Source of the DNA: Limnephilus marmoratus
Lineage: Eukaryota; Arthropoda; Insecta; Trichoptera; Limnephilidae
NCBI GenBank assembly: GCA_917880885.1
Contig: OU862913.1
Location: forward strand, 30,141,286 to 30,205,285
Direction of reading: 5' to 3'
Length of the DNA: 64,000 nt
In this document: one piece after another, positions 11,466-22,917 of the stretch
How the letters are laid out: each line of letters starts with the position of its first letter
Position numbering within the stretch: position 1 is the first letter of the stretch
Made by a program: the position numbers and the translations under genes
Notes under the pieces: generated by a model
Seen by the model: the letters and a program-made list of their open reading frames with translations, nothing else
Told to the model about the DNA's origin: nothing
Database searches by the model: none

Positions 11466-12490
11466 AAGCTTAATATTATTATTTCTTTTGTTTTCCTTTT
11501 ACTACTATTAGCTTATTATCTTTTTTTTGTTTCGTGTTCATTCATATCCACCTTCTTTTTCTTTTTTTTCCTTTCAAATACTTTATACTTTGTACATGTA
11601 TGTTTATATTATACCCTTATGGAATGTGTGGGATTGCACTCTCCTCCCCACATACTGGAATAAACACTTATTTATATATTTTATTTATGGAAAAAGGACT
11701 TATTTTTATCCGTAAACAGCTGATCAAAAATTAAGCGGGAAAACATTTTTTTAACAAAATATTTTTAAAATCGTTATAAAATAGTCTACGAAGTTCGGAT
11801 TTGCTATATCTATGGTCATAATAGATAAAGCATTTCAATAGTTTTGTTTTAAAATAAATGGCTGACCAAGGAAATGTTTTTAATAATTAGGATTTTAAGG
11901 ATAGTGGGAAAATGTGGATTGAAACATTTTTGTACCAAAATCAATCACAGAAAAATAAAAGTGGTCCTTTTTTCGACCAAAATCGCTCCAGTAGGTAAAG
12001 TCACTGCACTATGCCGGCCGGACACAGCTTTTCCCGAATGCGATAAATGCCAGTATCGGTTACAAGACCGAGCAGTTGAACAAGAAGGGTTAGTGGTTGG
12101 TATAAGAACATTCATATTTGACTATTTATATGTATATAAGATTTGATAGTTTAAAGTTTCAAAAATGTGTTCCTTAACCCGGCCGTATCCATAATGTGAC
12201 GATAGTCTACTTTGCTCTTTCAGCCTTCCTTAGCTCAGTATTTTAGGTTTTCCTAAAACAAATATTTTTGCAACCATTAAAATATATTTTAAAAATTGCA
12301 ACTATTTTGTACAAATAATAAAAACATTTTAATAAAAATGAACCCCATTTCAATGTCAGGTGCAACGGCAAATAATGAATTTCTTTGGGATAGACAGAGA
12401 AAACAATATATTATGTCATTTCAAATTTGTTAAACTGCTTTCAACGTGACGTCTTCTTTTAGTCATTAGTCAGAGAGAGATGTAACATAA
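11466..12490. other. LINE 3' region, family R remainder and unassigned sequence
   Basis: 11466-11700 is the AT-rich 3' untranslated part of the LINE. 11720-11870 resumes family R (complement of TATTGAAATGCTTTATTTAT and related words at 18795 and 20320). 11874-12146 has a 90-codon frame without recognisable motifs. Nothing else identified. Confidence 0.4.
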
Positions 12491-12529
12491 ATTGTTAAAA
12501 TTTATTAATTTATTATCTTTGAAGTCTCC

Positions 12530-12740
12530 TTTTTTGTGCCTGAGGCCCAGGCTACACGAGCGGTTCTTCCGCCGCGGAAACCGCAGCAGACACAATTTAC
12601 TATGAGCGATATATGGCTCAATCTACACGAGCGGTTCTCCCGCCGAGGCTGCTCGCGGTTAACAGGCAGGAGAAACTCGACCGCCACATGCAGCGGTTCT
12701 CCCGCGGCGGATAACCACCACGTTCATACTAGACGTGTTT
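12530..12740. repeat. GC-rich fragment with internal repeats
   Basis: CTACACGAGCGGTTCT occurs at 12551 and 12613, and GCGGTTCTCCCGC variants occur three times. The words are partly palindromic (CCGCGG). This looks like the end region of a DNA transposon of the same style as 14343-14793. Short open frames on both strands are a consequence of the GC content. Confidence 0.45.
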
Positions 12741-13262
12741 TTGAATGTGCTTAGAAATATTCCAAATATTTGCATTTTATTGTATAGCGAAAATATTTTG
12801 ACCATCTGAAAAAAATGATAAATTTTTGTAGAGTTAAGCATAGGAAATGTTTGAAATTTTTAAAACCTTCTTAAAACCCTCTCAAAGGTTTTTGGATTAT
12901 TTCAACCACATGAAAATACATTTGAAAAGTTTTTCAATTATCACAAAAATTCTTGCGAAACTGTCAAAAATTTGAGAATGATATTTTGCAAAACAATGAC
13001 TGTCAAATCAGAATTTAATTTTAAGAACTCTTCAAATTAATTAATTAATTTGAAGTACTTACATAATAATTTGAATTGAATCAAGAATTATAGATATTTT
13101 AAATAGGTACCTATGTTAGGTACCAAATTTGATTGATTGTTCTTATAATTTACAAAAAGAATATTTAAAAAAATAATAATATAATTAAAAAATTTAAATT
13201 TCATTAAACAAATTGTAATGGGTGGCACAAGAGCTGTTTGAAAACTGAATGTACTGGGACTG
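12741..13262. other. No gene; AT-rich
   Basis: AT-rich sequence with no recognised family apart from simple A/T runs and AATTAATTAATT near 13035. Confidence 0.35.
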
Positions 13263-13370
13263 AATATAATCTGAAGTCTAGGGAGAATTCGATTTGAAAT
13301 CTGGAGAGAATTTGATCTGAAATCTAGGGAGAATTTGATCTGAAAACTAGCGAGAATTTAATCTGAATTT
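13263..13370 (+). repeat. Short tandem repeat, ~25-bp unit, about four copies
   Basis: The word TCTGAAATCTAGGGAGAATT recurs with small changes at 13272, 13298, 13322 and 13347. Confidence 0.7.
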
Positions 13371-13656
13371 AACATTGTGTTAAACTAAGATTTGTTAAAA
13401 AAAATTGCTTAATAAGTACGTACCTAGCTTAAACACCAACTTCTTGTACTTTTTGGTGAAACCCAAAGATATTCAAATACAAAAGAGATATGCTATGATG
13501 TCCACGCAACTGTCGGCGGACTACGACCTAATCAGGGTAGGAGGGAAAAAATAAATGCTAACATGTTGTCTTTTATTTATTTATAGACAGAAACAAACAC
13601 TACATTATTCATACATAGATGAAAAAAATACTATTAATTAGTACATTTCATGGTGG

Positions 13657-13985
13657 GTACCAAAGATATTCAAATACAAAAGAGATATGCTATGGTGTCC
13701 GCGCAAATGTCGGTAAACTACGACCTAATTAGAGTAGTTTGCATATGAAAAGAATTTTTTCATTTCGTTGATTTTTTTAAGGTGTGCATTAGTATTGGTT
13801 AACAATATAGTTTGAATAGGGAAAGAATTCGTTCATTTAGTTTAACGTTCGTTTGGTTTATTCGTTAATTATTCGGTCATTTAGTTTATTTGTTAATTGG
13901 TAAACAATATCGGCGACACCCGGAAGCGCAGTCCTAACTAGTAAAAACTGCAGGTAGCACATCTATTGTATTTCAATATCTTTGG
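13657..13985 (-). mobile_element. 330-bp MITE, copy 2
   Basis: Inverted relative to 1390-1722. Starts CCAAAGATATTCAAATAC and ends TGTATTTCAATATCTTTGG, which are complementary. Non-coding. Confidence 0.7.
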
Positions 13986-14342
13986 TGAAACCCCTACATC
14001 TTCACAGCTGGTAGCGACCCCTAAAACCACATTAAAAAATCTGAAAAAAACTGCAAAATTTTTTAGACACATGAAAGGGTACATAATATAAAGGCTAGAA
14101 AAATTGAAAATAAAATTGTCATGTGTTTTTGAAGCAACCTAATATACAGGATGTAATAAGACGTACACGAGATATTTTAAGCAGCGATTCCTGTGCATAT
14201 TTGGAGTAAAAAATGTACTGGTCATTTTGGTGTCCGATGATATTTTTTTCTATTAAAAACATTTTTTTTTAATTACACGTCGCTACTGTTCCCATCACCA
14301 TGCAATATATCCCGTCGTGACGAGTTCGCTGTTATGCTGATT

Positions 14343-14793
14343 CCAGACTCACGGCGAGAAGTCTCGGCGAGAAGTTCTCGCCGAGACTTCTCGCGAGAAC
14401 AAGCACTTATCCACACTCTCATTTTTCTCACTCGTGATCTGTTTCCCATCCGGTATGGACGACATTACAGACGATATTCAAAATGCAGCAGGTTTGGCTC
14501 TGTGCGATAAATTGCAACTCTTGTTGATTGTTCCACATTTTTAACAAAAGGAAACAAAATTTTCGAAACAAAAACAAAAATATGACGCACGTCTACTCTC
14601 AACTGCTTACTAAACAACACTGAGACAAAACGTGAGTGTAGTAGTCTTCTCGCTTCTTGCCCGAGAAATCCTTTGAAGCGGCCAAATTTACCGACAGCTA
14701 TCCGAGAACAGCCGAGCCCGAGAAAGAGAATGCGAGAAACTCATCACATTCACGCTTCTCGGGTGTTCTCGGGGCTTCTCGCCATGAGTCTGG
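14343..14793. mobile_element. MITE with CCAGACTCA ends
   Basis: The left end CCAGACTCACGGCGAGAAG is the complement of the right end CTTCTCGCCATGAGTCTGG with one difference. The ends are followed by short GAGAAGT/TCTCGCC subrepeats that form a second small palindrome at 14363-14400. The interior is non-coding. Target duplication not clear. Confidence 0.75.
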
Positions 14794-15077
14794 AGGGGCT
14801 ATTAGAACGAGACGCAATGCTTATCAAGGGTCCGCTAGGCTATAAACGGGCTACTCTTTTAACTAGTCAGTTGCGGCATATAATGGAAAAACATTTTTAA
14901 TATTTTTTATTTCTTTAACCTGTCGAGCGACAGACCAAATAAAAACTTTTTTCTCGGATTGCTTCCAATTTTTTGGAGCCCATTTTGAATATTTTCCGCC
15001 CACATTAAAAAAATCATACCTCAGAATTTTAATACGGAGACATACAAACTGATTACAGTTCTAAATAGCCAATTGAC

Positions 15078-15808
15078 GGCCGGCGTAGTCCAGTGGTAAA
15101 AGGCTCTTAACTCGCGCACCAAAGGTCGCGGGATCGAATCCCGGCGTGGCAAATAAATTTTATTTGATTAATTTGGGTTATTTCACAACATATTCATTTA
15201 AAATAATACATAGTAAATTTGTGGCACGTTCCAGAGTGGAAGATACTCTCAGTATCGCCCTGGTGTAAGACCACCATTCAGAATTGAAACGTTGCTTGAA
15301 ATGGCATTAGCCGTGTTTGGTGACCAGATCTGATTATTATTTTTTTTTTACATGAGCTCCACACAGGAGGCCCTGAGGAAAATAATTTCCCTCAGGGCAT
15401 ATGTCATCTTTGGGGATGCTGTGTGGAGGGTTTTTTAAGGAAAGGAAGGAGAGTTCTGGGAAGGGAAAGGGTTTAAGGGGTGGGTAGGAATTTGGGGTTC
15501 AGTGTGTCCTGGTCATCCGCCTCCAAGACCTAGACAAACCTCACCCCATGAACGTAGCGAACAACTTGGGGTGACCTATGGCGGAGGTGTTGGTTATCCA
15601 GTAAAGGTTCCCGCGGCAGTTGTACCCATTCCCGCCTCCCAAATTTAACGATTAGCCAAGTACTTCCCACCTTCCTCTTCCCTATCTCCTTCCCCTCCCC
15701 ACTACCTTTAGCCTCACAACATACCCCAATTAGGTATGCCATAGTCTCACTGACTTCAGACGGGAGCAGTTGGGACTCATGTGCTGTATTCATATAAAAA
15801 AAATGAAT
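15078..15808 (+). mobile_element. SINE-D, nearly full length, split by SINE-A
   Basis: A tRNA-like head at 15078-15150 contains box A (TAGTCCAGTGGT) and box B (GGGATCGAATCCC). It is followed by the body ACGTTCCAGAGTGGAAGATA, and after the SINE-A insertion by AGCCAAGTACTTCCCACCTT. It ends GTATTCATATAAAAAAA. Insertion order is readable: SINE-D went into family R, then SINE-A into SINE-D. Confidence 0.8.
15346..15651 (-). mobile_element. SINE-A inside SINE-D
   Basis: The plus strand starts with a T-run and ACATGAGCTCCACACAGGAG, and ends with GTACCCATTCCCGCCTCCC. Comparison with the uninterrupted SINE-D at 52430 shows the empty site (GATCTGAATAGCC). Internally shortened by about 120 bp relative to the longest copies. 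Confidence 0.75.
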
Positions 15809-16044
15809 TCATCTATTTTTTGTCGATTATCACATATTCGTAGGATTCATAAAAAATATATAAAATCGTAAACTTCTACTTAATTACTTACAAATAAGGG
15901 AAAATTTGCCAAAATTGGCAGCCAAGCAATCCGAGGTATTTTAAATAGTGCCATATCGTGGCAAAAAGCGCTCTAGTGGTTAATAGAAAACAATGTCTTT
16001 GGACAATAAAATCCTTCGGTTGTATCCTGTTACACCCTGTATAT

Positions 16045-16675
16045 CAGTGGTTCCCAACCTTTTACTGAACCGGGACCACTTGTGCCTTTATTTTTTCGAC
16101 AGGGACCCCCCCCCCCCCAGGACGGAGCAATTTTGTATGAAGTCGAAATTTGTGTTTGTCAACTTTAATGGGGGGGGTGATGACACCACGTTGCCACGTT
16201 ATCCGCCCTATAAGGTGAGCTTGTCATCAGTGGCGTAGGCTAGCATGGGTGGCACCCGGGACGGATTGCACAACGGGAGGAGCGTAATGGGATAGGGTTG
16301 GACGGGCTCTAGCAGAATAACCACAACGGAGGGGGCGGAATGGGATAGAGTGGGACGGGCTCTAGCAGAATATTTACCACAACGGAGGGGGCGGAATGGG
16401 ATAGAGTGGGACGGGTTCTAGCAGAATATTTACCACAACGGAGTGGGTAGAACGGGGTAGGATGGGTTGGGGCGAAACAGAATACCATAATGGCCACTGA
16501 CCACAAGGTACAATAATGATAAACTGAATATTAGCCCGATTTTTTTTATTCAGACCCCTCGACTAGGGACCGCCCGAGAGCTGGCTCGTTTATTGACTGG
16601 CAGTCCATCGCGGACCATCTTCTTGCCTCTCGCAGACCACTCCTCTCGCGGACCACTGGTTGGGAAACCCTGCTG
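16045..16675. mobile_element. hAT-type non-autonomous element
   Basis: Left end CAGTGGTTCCCAACCTTTTA. The right end, read on the other strand, is CAGCAGGGTTTCCCAACCAG. Both are of the CAG-GGTTCCCAACC type common to hAT elements. The interior has three tandem copies of a ~60-bp GC-rich unit around GCGGAATGGGATAGAGTGGG (16310-16470). The flanks TATAT and TATAT fit a degraded target duplication. Confidence 0.7.
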
Positions 16676-16954
16676 TATATAATATGTTGGGCACCTTTAA
16701 TGTTAATAATTTGCTACACTAGTTTATACCAGTCTAGACACTCATGTGGAAAAACCAACAATGATAAATTTGTGATAAATTATTCTTCAAAACAAAATTA
16801 TCGTTTTCCTTAAATAAGAAGTTTTATTCAAATTAAGTTTAATATCAGTTTGTTTGTGGTTGAGAGAAGTCGAAGTTTCATTGACAGAAATCAAATTTTC
16901 TACAATTTTAAAAGTAAGTCTTTTAATTTATTTATCCTTTCACGAAATTTTGTT

Positions 16955-17032
16955 GATTATCTCAGTAGCAGAATGGTAAGAGCTTAGTTAGGAAACGCAG
17001 AGGTCACGAGATCGAAACCTGGTGTGGCCGGT
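16955..17032 (+). mobile_element. tRNA-like SINE head
   Basis: TTATCTCAGTAGCAGAATGG (box A-like) followed by GAGATCGAAACC (box B-like) at tRNA spacing and then AT-rich sequence. More likely a diverged SINE-D head than a functional tRNA, because the acceptor arms do not pair. Confidence 0.5.
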
Positions 17033-17099
17033 AAATTTATGTTTTTTTTTTTTACATTAAGGACCACTGCTCACTGATTGGCAACCATCTGTTACTTAT

Positions 17100-17995
17100 A
17101 TTTTTATTTTTATTTTATTATATTTTATTTTATTTATTTTGGAAAATCAACAGATATTTTACACTTGTAGTAATAACAATAATAATATACATAATACCCA
17201 ATGATAGATTTTCACATAATTAAAATTATAATTAAAAAGTAAAACAAAAAGTGAGGGTCCTGTACCCATAAGAACTTAACAAAAATATAACCCTGAAAAT
17301 TATTAAAAAAAAAGATATAAAAACACAATATAAACTGTAATAATCTGCTTACTAAATTTCAAACATGAAGTAGGAGTCAGGAATTTGTTCTCACTTCACA
17401 ACACCAATAATAATAATATGTACATTGTACATACCTACAACTCAACAGTAAATACAATAGTAAGTCGAATGACAAGTATGCAACTGGAAAGGATTCAAAG
17501 CAATAATATGGTAACTTGCAATACGGTCAAAAAATTATTTAATGTTGACTATGATATACTTTTTTAAGGTACTTAAATTACATGAGAATATATCTATATC
17601 ATTAAAATTCTTATCAAATACATTACATGTTCTGAATATAAAAGCATTTTGTCTGAGATTAGTAGAACATTTTTGAAGATGAAAAATTGATTTTTCTCTG
17701 GTTCTAACGGAGGGGACTCTAAAATTAATCTCAGCCAAAAGGGGTGAACAATCAATAAAACCATTGATAATTTTATGAAGATATATTATATCTGCAGAGT
17801 CTCTTCTAATTTTTAATGATTTAAGTCCATAAGGGTCCTGCAAGCTGTTAATGTTATGATAACCAATATTAAACTTGAAATTTAAATGATGAACAAATTT
17901 TCTTTGGATGGCTTCAATGCGTTTAATATAAATATTATATTGAGGATTCCATATTTGAGAAGGGCGGGTAAGTGGTGGATAACCTCCAATGAGCT
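17100..17995 (-). pseudogene. LINE reverse transcriptase C-terminus
   Basis: The minus strand reads SQIWNPQYNIYIKRIEAIQR from about 17960, then LKIRRDSADIIYLHKIINGF and IFRTCNVFDKNFND, to a stop at 17535. This is the region after the catalytic core in jockey-like LINEs. The first part is in another frame from the last 102 codons. The A-rich 3' tail is at 17040-17110 (plus-strand T-runs). Confidence 0.75.
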
Positions 17996-18639
17996 TTGGC
18001 TGTAATTTCTGTTTCCTCAGTGATTCCTTTTACAACAAACCTTTTATAACAAATTTAATTAATTTATTTTAATCAACAAAATTGATTTCTTAACAAAATG
18101 AATTAATTATTACTTAATTATAACTAACCAAATTAATTATTTATTCAAATTGGTCCATCCCGAGGGGGGGGGGGTGGCTAGAGAATTTCAGATTCTCCAC
18201 AAATATAGGCTATATTCGCCTATAAAAAGACCTAGACACAAAATTCGGGGCACTCCACGGGGAACATTTGAAAGAAAATAACAGACCGTGTTCATGTATA
18301 CAATACTTTGGTGACCATATCCTTCGTAAATTTTTTCCACGGTCGAGTGTCGCCCCCATATCGGGTGGCACGCGGGGCGGACCGCCCCCCCCCCTCGCTA
18401 AGCCACTGATTGAAATCTTCCTATATCCGCCTTGTAAAATGTTTTATAAGTATTTCTTCAAACTTCGCAAATATACTTCGTGGCATCAATATTGATTAAA
18501 CGGAAACAAATAATATGAATATAAATATTAATCTCTTATCCTCACAAACAAAACATTGTTTTTGGAACTTGTCGATAATTTCAATAATATATTGATGTTT
18601 ACAAAGTTATTTGTTTTCATTGTAAGTTTTGTAAATATT
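17996..18639. other. No gene; hAT-like scrap
   Basis: 18355-18412 (GGTGGCACGCGGGGCGGACC, then a C-run and CTAAGCCACTG) resembles the degraded end of a hAT element. The rest is AT-rich and unassigned. Confidence 0.35.
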
Positions 18640-19013
18640 TAACCACAGGAACAATTTTTGCCAAATATTGGCGCCATTTTAAATGTCTCCGATTGCTTTT
18701 CGGATAAAAAAGGCAATTATCTCCTTGATTCGGCAATTTTTTTTTAATATTTGTAGCTCCCACGTTTATTATTTTGGACTTAAAACAAAGCTATTGAAAT
18801 GCTTTATTTATTATGACTAAAGACCGGATTATATGCAACAAAAACAGCCCAAAATATGCAATAAAAATAGCTAAAATATGCACGAAAATCGATAAAAAGG
18901 GCCAAAATATGCAACATGAAATAATACACGAAGTCATATTTTTTATTTTAGTAAACTATTAAGTTCTCAAAGATAACAATCGTATTTTCGAAAATATCAA
19001 TTACAAAATGTAT

Positions 19014-19734
19014 TTAAGAGCGTTTAACCAGCCAGCGGACGAAAATCCACATTTCGTCGAAAGTTGTTCTTCCGATCGTGCAGGGCGGTTACAATGAAAA
19101 AGATTGATTGTTCTCCGTACCAGCTTTTTTAAATTATAACTCAATATCGAATTTATTTCAATCCAAATTAGCTTTAATTTATACCTTCATCCAAAAATGC
19201 TGAAAGGCGTGATGATAAAACTATTAAAATAGTGTACTTTTTGTAGTTATTTTTTGATTATAAGTATTTATCATTTTTCAATAATGTCTAAATTTAATAA
19301 GAATGTTAAAAAAATCTAAAATGTATTGGTTTGTAAGTGCGCAAATAAATACACAAATGGACCAATTTTCGTCAAGAAACACATGTACGTACATATTTTT
19401 TAATGATTTTATTGAAACTAAAATTAAAATTCTAATACATAACTTTGCTAGATAATGTATTGATTTATTTTACTGCATGATTACATTATTTGAAATGGGT
19501 GTGGTATAATACAAAAACTTTTTTGAAAATTTAACAAATCTGCCAACGACCTATGGAATAACCTTATTATACTAAAAATTAAAAAAAAATCTAAAAATTT
19601 ATTACATAACTATGCTAGATAAAAGAACAATCTTTCGAAATCCATTTATAATTTTTTGTGGAAAAGAGTCAATACGTCTAAAAACTTTTTTGAAAATGAC
19701 GTATTTCCGGCTTTCTCTGGTAATGCCCTCTTAA
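19014..19734 (+). mobile_element. TTAA-ended MITE, copy 2
   Basis: Same family as 6232-6955, bounded by TTAA on both sides and nested in the hAT element. Differences from copy 1 are scattered point changes and small indels. Confidence 0.8.
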
Positions 19735-19858
19735 CAATGAAATTTACAATTTATCTTTAAATACGTATATGACTAGTACTGTTCTAAATGTTCTGTTGAC
19801 AAATGGTGTCTACGATCGCTCAATATATTTTTGTAAGCGGAAGAGGAGCGTTCTATTA

Positions 19859-20161
19859 CTACTGATGTGACTGGACAGAATTTAAATTCGGTGCGATTTT
19901 TGAACTTATTGTGCCGGGCAAAATTTCACCTGCCCCGTTGATGAAGCTATCAATTTGGCACAAGGGTTCAAACCCTGGGTTATTGTTCAGTAAGTTTTCA
20001 AACTTTTCTTTGAGTTTACTCGGGAATAGCTTTGGCAATGAGGAATTCATAAGGCGAATTTTCTTCATAACCTGAGTAGATTCATTCAACGCCAATCCAT
20101 GAGTTTCAATCGTTTTCACTAGCCGCGGAGTGATGAGTTCACTAGCCGCGTACTTAACCAT
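19859..20161 (-). pseudogene. hAT transposase fragment
   Basis: A 100-codon minus frame starting MVKYAASELITPRLV and containing KLKEKFENLLNNNPGFEPL. The latter resembles the segment before the dimerisation region in transposase relatives of CGG-repeat-binding protein. It lies inside an element with hAT ends, which supports the reading. No zinc-finger or catalytic block remains. Assignment rests on short similarity and context. Confidence 0.45.
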
Positions 20162-20516
20162 CTGACGTATATAGTGTCACTATGTGAACGATGAACGAGA
20201 TCGAGCGTAAATATGCAAGATCTCAAATTTTTTGCTAAAACATGCAATTACCGCTGAAAAGGGTTTAAATATGCAAATATGCATTTGCATATAATCCGGT
20301 CTTTAATTATGACTATAGATATCGCAAACTTAACTTCATAGACTATTTTATAACAATGTTAAAAATAATTTTTTTAATTTTTTTTGTACACAGAATTTTA
20401 TAGTTTACGGTTAAAATAAAGTCCCTTTTCCATAGATATGTACCTGTCACTATCAAGTGTACCACAGACAACATACAGAAATCGAAAATATTCTATGTTG
20501 ATTCGAATAAGTACCT

Positions 20517-20626
20517 TTTTTTTACATTAACTCCACACAGGAGGCCCTGAGGAAAATAATTTCCCTCAGGGTCTATGTCATCTGGGATGCTGTGTGGAGG
20601 GTCTTTTTGAGGAGAGGAAGGAATGA
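20517..20626 (-). mobile_element. SINE-A 3' fragment
   Basis: T-run followed by ACTCCACACAGGAGGCCCTG and TTTCCCTCAGGGTCTATGTC; ends where the LINE frame begins. Confidence 0.7.
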
Positions 20627-21045
20627 ACATTGGTCTTGAAGAGACCCATGTTGTAGGAAGGAGGAAACACAGAGGCCGGCAAATCATTCCACAGCCGAGC
20701 TGTTGAACACAAGAACGAGTCGAAGAAACGACCCGTTCTCATGTGACATATGTCAACTGTGTACAAATGTTGGGCACGCGTTTGGCGTGTTTCCCGACTA
20801 TGCACCGGTGCCGAAGGGATCAATGATGCTAGTTCCTCGGAGCATCTTCCATTGTAATACCGGTAGAACAAGGATAGCATTCCCACCCGACGCCTGTGCT
20901 CTAAAGATTGTAATCCGTCTGTTAAGATGGGAGAATCTATCAAACGGACCGCCCGTTTCTGCACAGAGTCGAGGGTATTTTTCAGGTATTTTGGAGCTCC
21001 AGACCAGAGGTGGCTGCCAAATTTAACCTCTCGAGGCAGTTTCAA
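20627..21045 (-). pseudogene. LINE reverse transcriptase C-terminal domain
   Basis: A continuous minus frame of about 140 codons reads GSHLWSGAPKYLKNTLDSVQ, KRAVRLIDSPILTDGLQSL, EHRRRVGMLSLFYRYYNGRC and FFDSFLCSTARLWNDLPASV. This is the C-terminal region of many arthropod LINEs (transposon BS/jockey-like). No catalytic domain is present. The last residues of the open frame come from the adjacent SINE-A. Confidence 0.85.
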
Positions 21046-21290
21046 AGTAACAACACGCAGGATTCGCGCGGTTATGAATTTTACGATTTTTTTATATATT
21101 TTTTATAAATCCTTCAAATATGAGATAAACGGTAAAATATAGCGTGATTTATTGGCTGAATAGCACTAAAATAAGTTTTTATATTTCCTTGTTGAAATTC
21201 GAAGGTATGATTTTTTTTAATGTCGGCAAAAAATTAAAAAAATGATTATCTGGGAAATCGCGAGCAATAAGGAACTCCAGTGAAAAATAT

Positions 21291-22308
21291 TATGGCTTTA
21301 AAAAAATATATTCATACAGACCAATGAACGCTGATTCTGAATATATAAGGTTTATTTCATAATATTAAACGTAGAGTTCTTAAAAAAATATTAAAAAGTG
21401 CATTTTTAAACCTCTCGTCAAAACACACAGTAAAGTTGGCATTACTGAATGGTTAGTGCTGACGTCACGCGTCACCAGTCATTGTATTGAAACTTTGATT
21501 ATGTAGGTATGACAAAAGCCATCATCAGTATTAACAACATTTCATTTTATTCGTTATTTCATACTGTTTATAGAAATTTAGTTGTTGTGTTTATTAAATC
21601 AATATTTAAGCCTAAATAATTCAGTATCAAAAATAGAGGTATCTCTATTATTTAAAATATTGAAAAACTTTAAACTGTACGAAAAAATCGTATATATATA
21701 TATATATATATGCTATATCATAATGCTACATAGGCCAAAATTTGTCCGTGGAGTTGAAACAAAATGGCCGCAATCGATCAGCTGTTATCGTTTGCCTACA
21801 CTTTTGTGGGTGATTCTTCGTTTTTGATAATATTGATTTTAACTAAAAAAATAATAATTTCAAACAATTTTTATACCCCTCCCCCGTAATAATATTCAAC
21901 AATATAATAAATATAATATAATAAATAATTCCACCTAAATAATGTTTTAACTTATCTAATAGTATCATCTTTCTTCCGTATAATGTATAATTATCATTCA
22001 AAATGATAACACCTGTTGAAAGTAAATAAAACTATCGATGGGTGATGACGTCACACAATCCACCATAGATACGGTGATTTTCAGGGGGTCTTGAAAAATT
22101 AAAACTTTGACAATTATTTTAACTATTAAAACTAACTATAAAAATAAAAATAAATATGCAGTTATTTAAATTTGAAGGTCTTTATTCATTAAAAAAATAA
22201 AAACATTGGACTGGAGTTCTCTATTGAGACAATTTTTTATTTCGCGTGATCGCTTCAGTGGTTAAAAGAAATATTTTGAAAATGTTTAACGTTAGCCGTT
22301 TAATTACA
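21291..22308. other. Intergenic, possible promoter region of the clip-peptide gene
   Basis: AT-rich with a (TA)n run at 21690-21712 and two TGACGTCAC-type words (21461 and 22046). No coding features. The sequence GTTTAATTACAG ending at 22309 is a plausible 3' splice site one base before the ATG, so a 5' untranslated exon may lie here or further upstream. Confidence 0.35.
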
Positions 22309-22310
22309 GA

Positions 22311-22489
22311 ATGTTGGCGACACTAATCTTCCTGCTGGTAGCATCTTCATGTATAGGGAGAGGACAAGCTGCAGGAGAGGCATGTACGGAAAACGGTCAG
22401 ACGGGGAAGTGCGTGGCCTACAATCTCTGCAATAATACCTCCATCTCGTCAAAGTTAGACTTGTTGATAGATAAGCTGTTTGACAAAAC
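22311..22489 (+). CDS. Clip-domain secreted peptide, exon 1
   Basis: Encodes 59 residues and the first two bases of codon 60. Residues 1-21 form a signal peptide (MLATLIFLLVASS core). The mature part carries three cysteines in the order C-x8-C-x5-C (around GEACTENGQTGKCVAYNLC), the first half of an arthropod clip domain. Two overlapping N-glycosylation sites follow (NNTS). The frame meets a stop if read through, but the stop overlaps a strong donor, AAAAC|GTGAGT, at 22489/22490. The intron is phase 2. Either terminal exon (30729-30795 or 40637-40700) restores the frame and supplies the last three cysteines. In known proteins, clip domains precede serine protease or protease-homologue domains in the prophenoloxidase and Toll cascades. 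Here no protease domain follows, so a free-standing clip peptide of about 80 residues is predicted. The YNLCNN-type sequence is closest in style to prophenoloxidase-activating-factor-II-like homologues. Confidence 0.7.
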
Positions 22490-22600
22490 GTGAGTAAATA
22501 GTACCTCTTCTTCAAACATAGCAAACATATTTTGTGGCATCATTTTAATTCAAAATCAATAGACTACTTAGTTTTAACCACATTTATTATTCAAAACACA

Positions 22601-22885
22601 TCTACCATAGGTCACCCCAAGTGGTTCAATATGTTTGGTGCCCAGGTTCATGGGGTGAAGTTTGTCCGGGTCTTGGCGGCGGATGTGTGGAGGGGTATGA
22701 GAATGGTTGAGGGAGTCCCTTTGTCTTCTCCAGCCATACTCTCTCGGAACATCGCCTCGCAGCGTAGTAGCGCATCGCCCCAGATTCCTATTCACCCCTC
22801 ATACACTTTTCTTTACCACTATTTCCTCTCCTTCCCTTCCATAATGAGACCCTCAACACGGCATCCCCAAAGATGACATAGGCCA
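22601..22885 (+). mobile_element. SINE-A
   Basis: CATAGGTCACCCCAAGTGGT through CATCCCCAAAGATGACATAG; lacks the first ~60 bp and the A-tail. Confidence 0.7.
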
Positions 22886-22917
22886 AACCAAAGTTTAATA
22901 TTCGTTTTATTATAATA

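Larger units (their letters stand above)
14900..15990 (+). repeat. Dispersed family R, interrupted by SINEs
   Basis: 14990-15075 (ATCATACCTCAGAATTTTAA, AGACATACAAACTGATTACA) and 15806-15960 (ATTCGTAGGATTCATAAAAA) form a continuous family-R sequence when the SINE-D insertion between them is removed. Only the coordinates of the outer unit are given here. Confidence 0.55.
18818..20305. mobile_element. hAT element with 8-bp target duplication
   Basis: The ends TAAAGACCGGATTATATGCA and TGCATATAATCCGGTCTTTA are perfect inverted repeats, matching the hAT rule of YARNG starts. The flanks are ATTATGAC (18810-18817) and ATTATGAC (20306-20313), an exact 8-bp duplication. Family R supplies the empty site. 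Subterminal ATATGCAA words are repeated at both ends. It contains a broken transposase piece and the later TTAA-ended MITE. Confidence 0.85.
20306..21290 (-). repeat. Dispersed family R, inverted copy
   Basis: 20306-20520 and 21050-21290 are the reverse complement of 11720-11870, 10440-10515 and 10195-10420 (for example AGGATTCGCGCGGTTATGAA against the 10400 region). A LINE and SINE-A piece sits in the middle. Confidence 0.6.
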
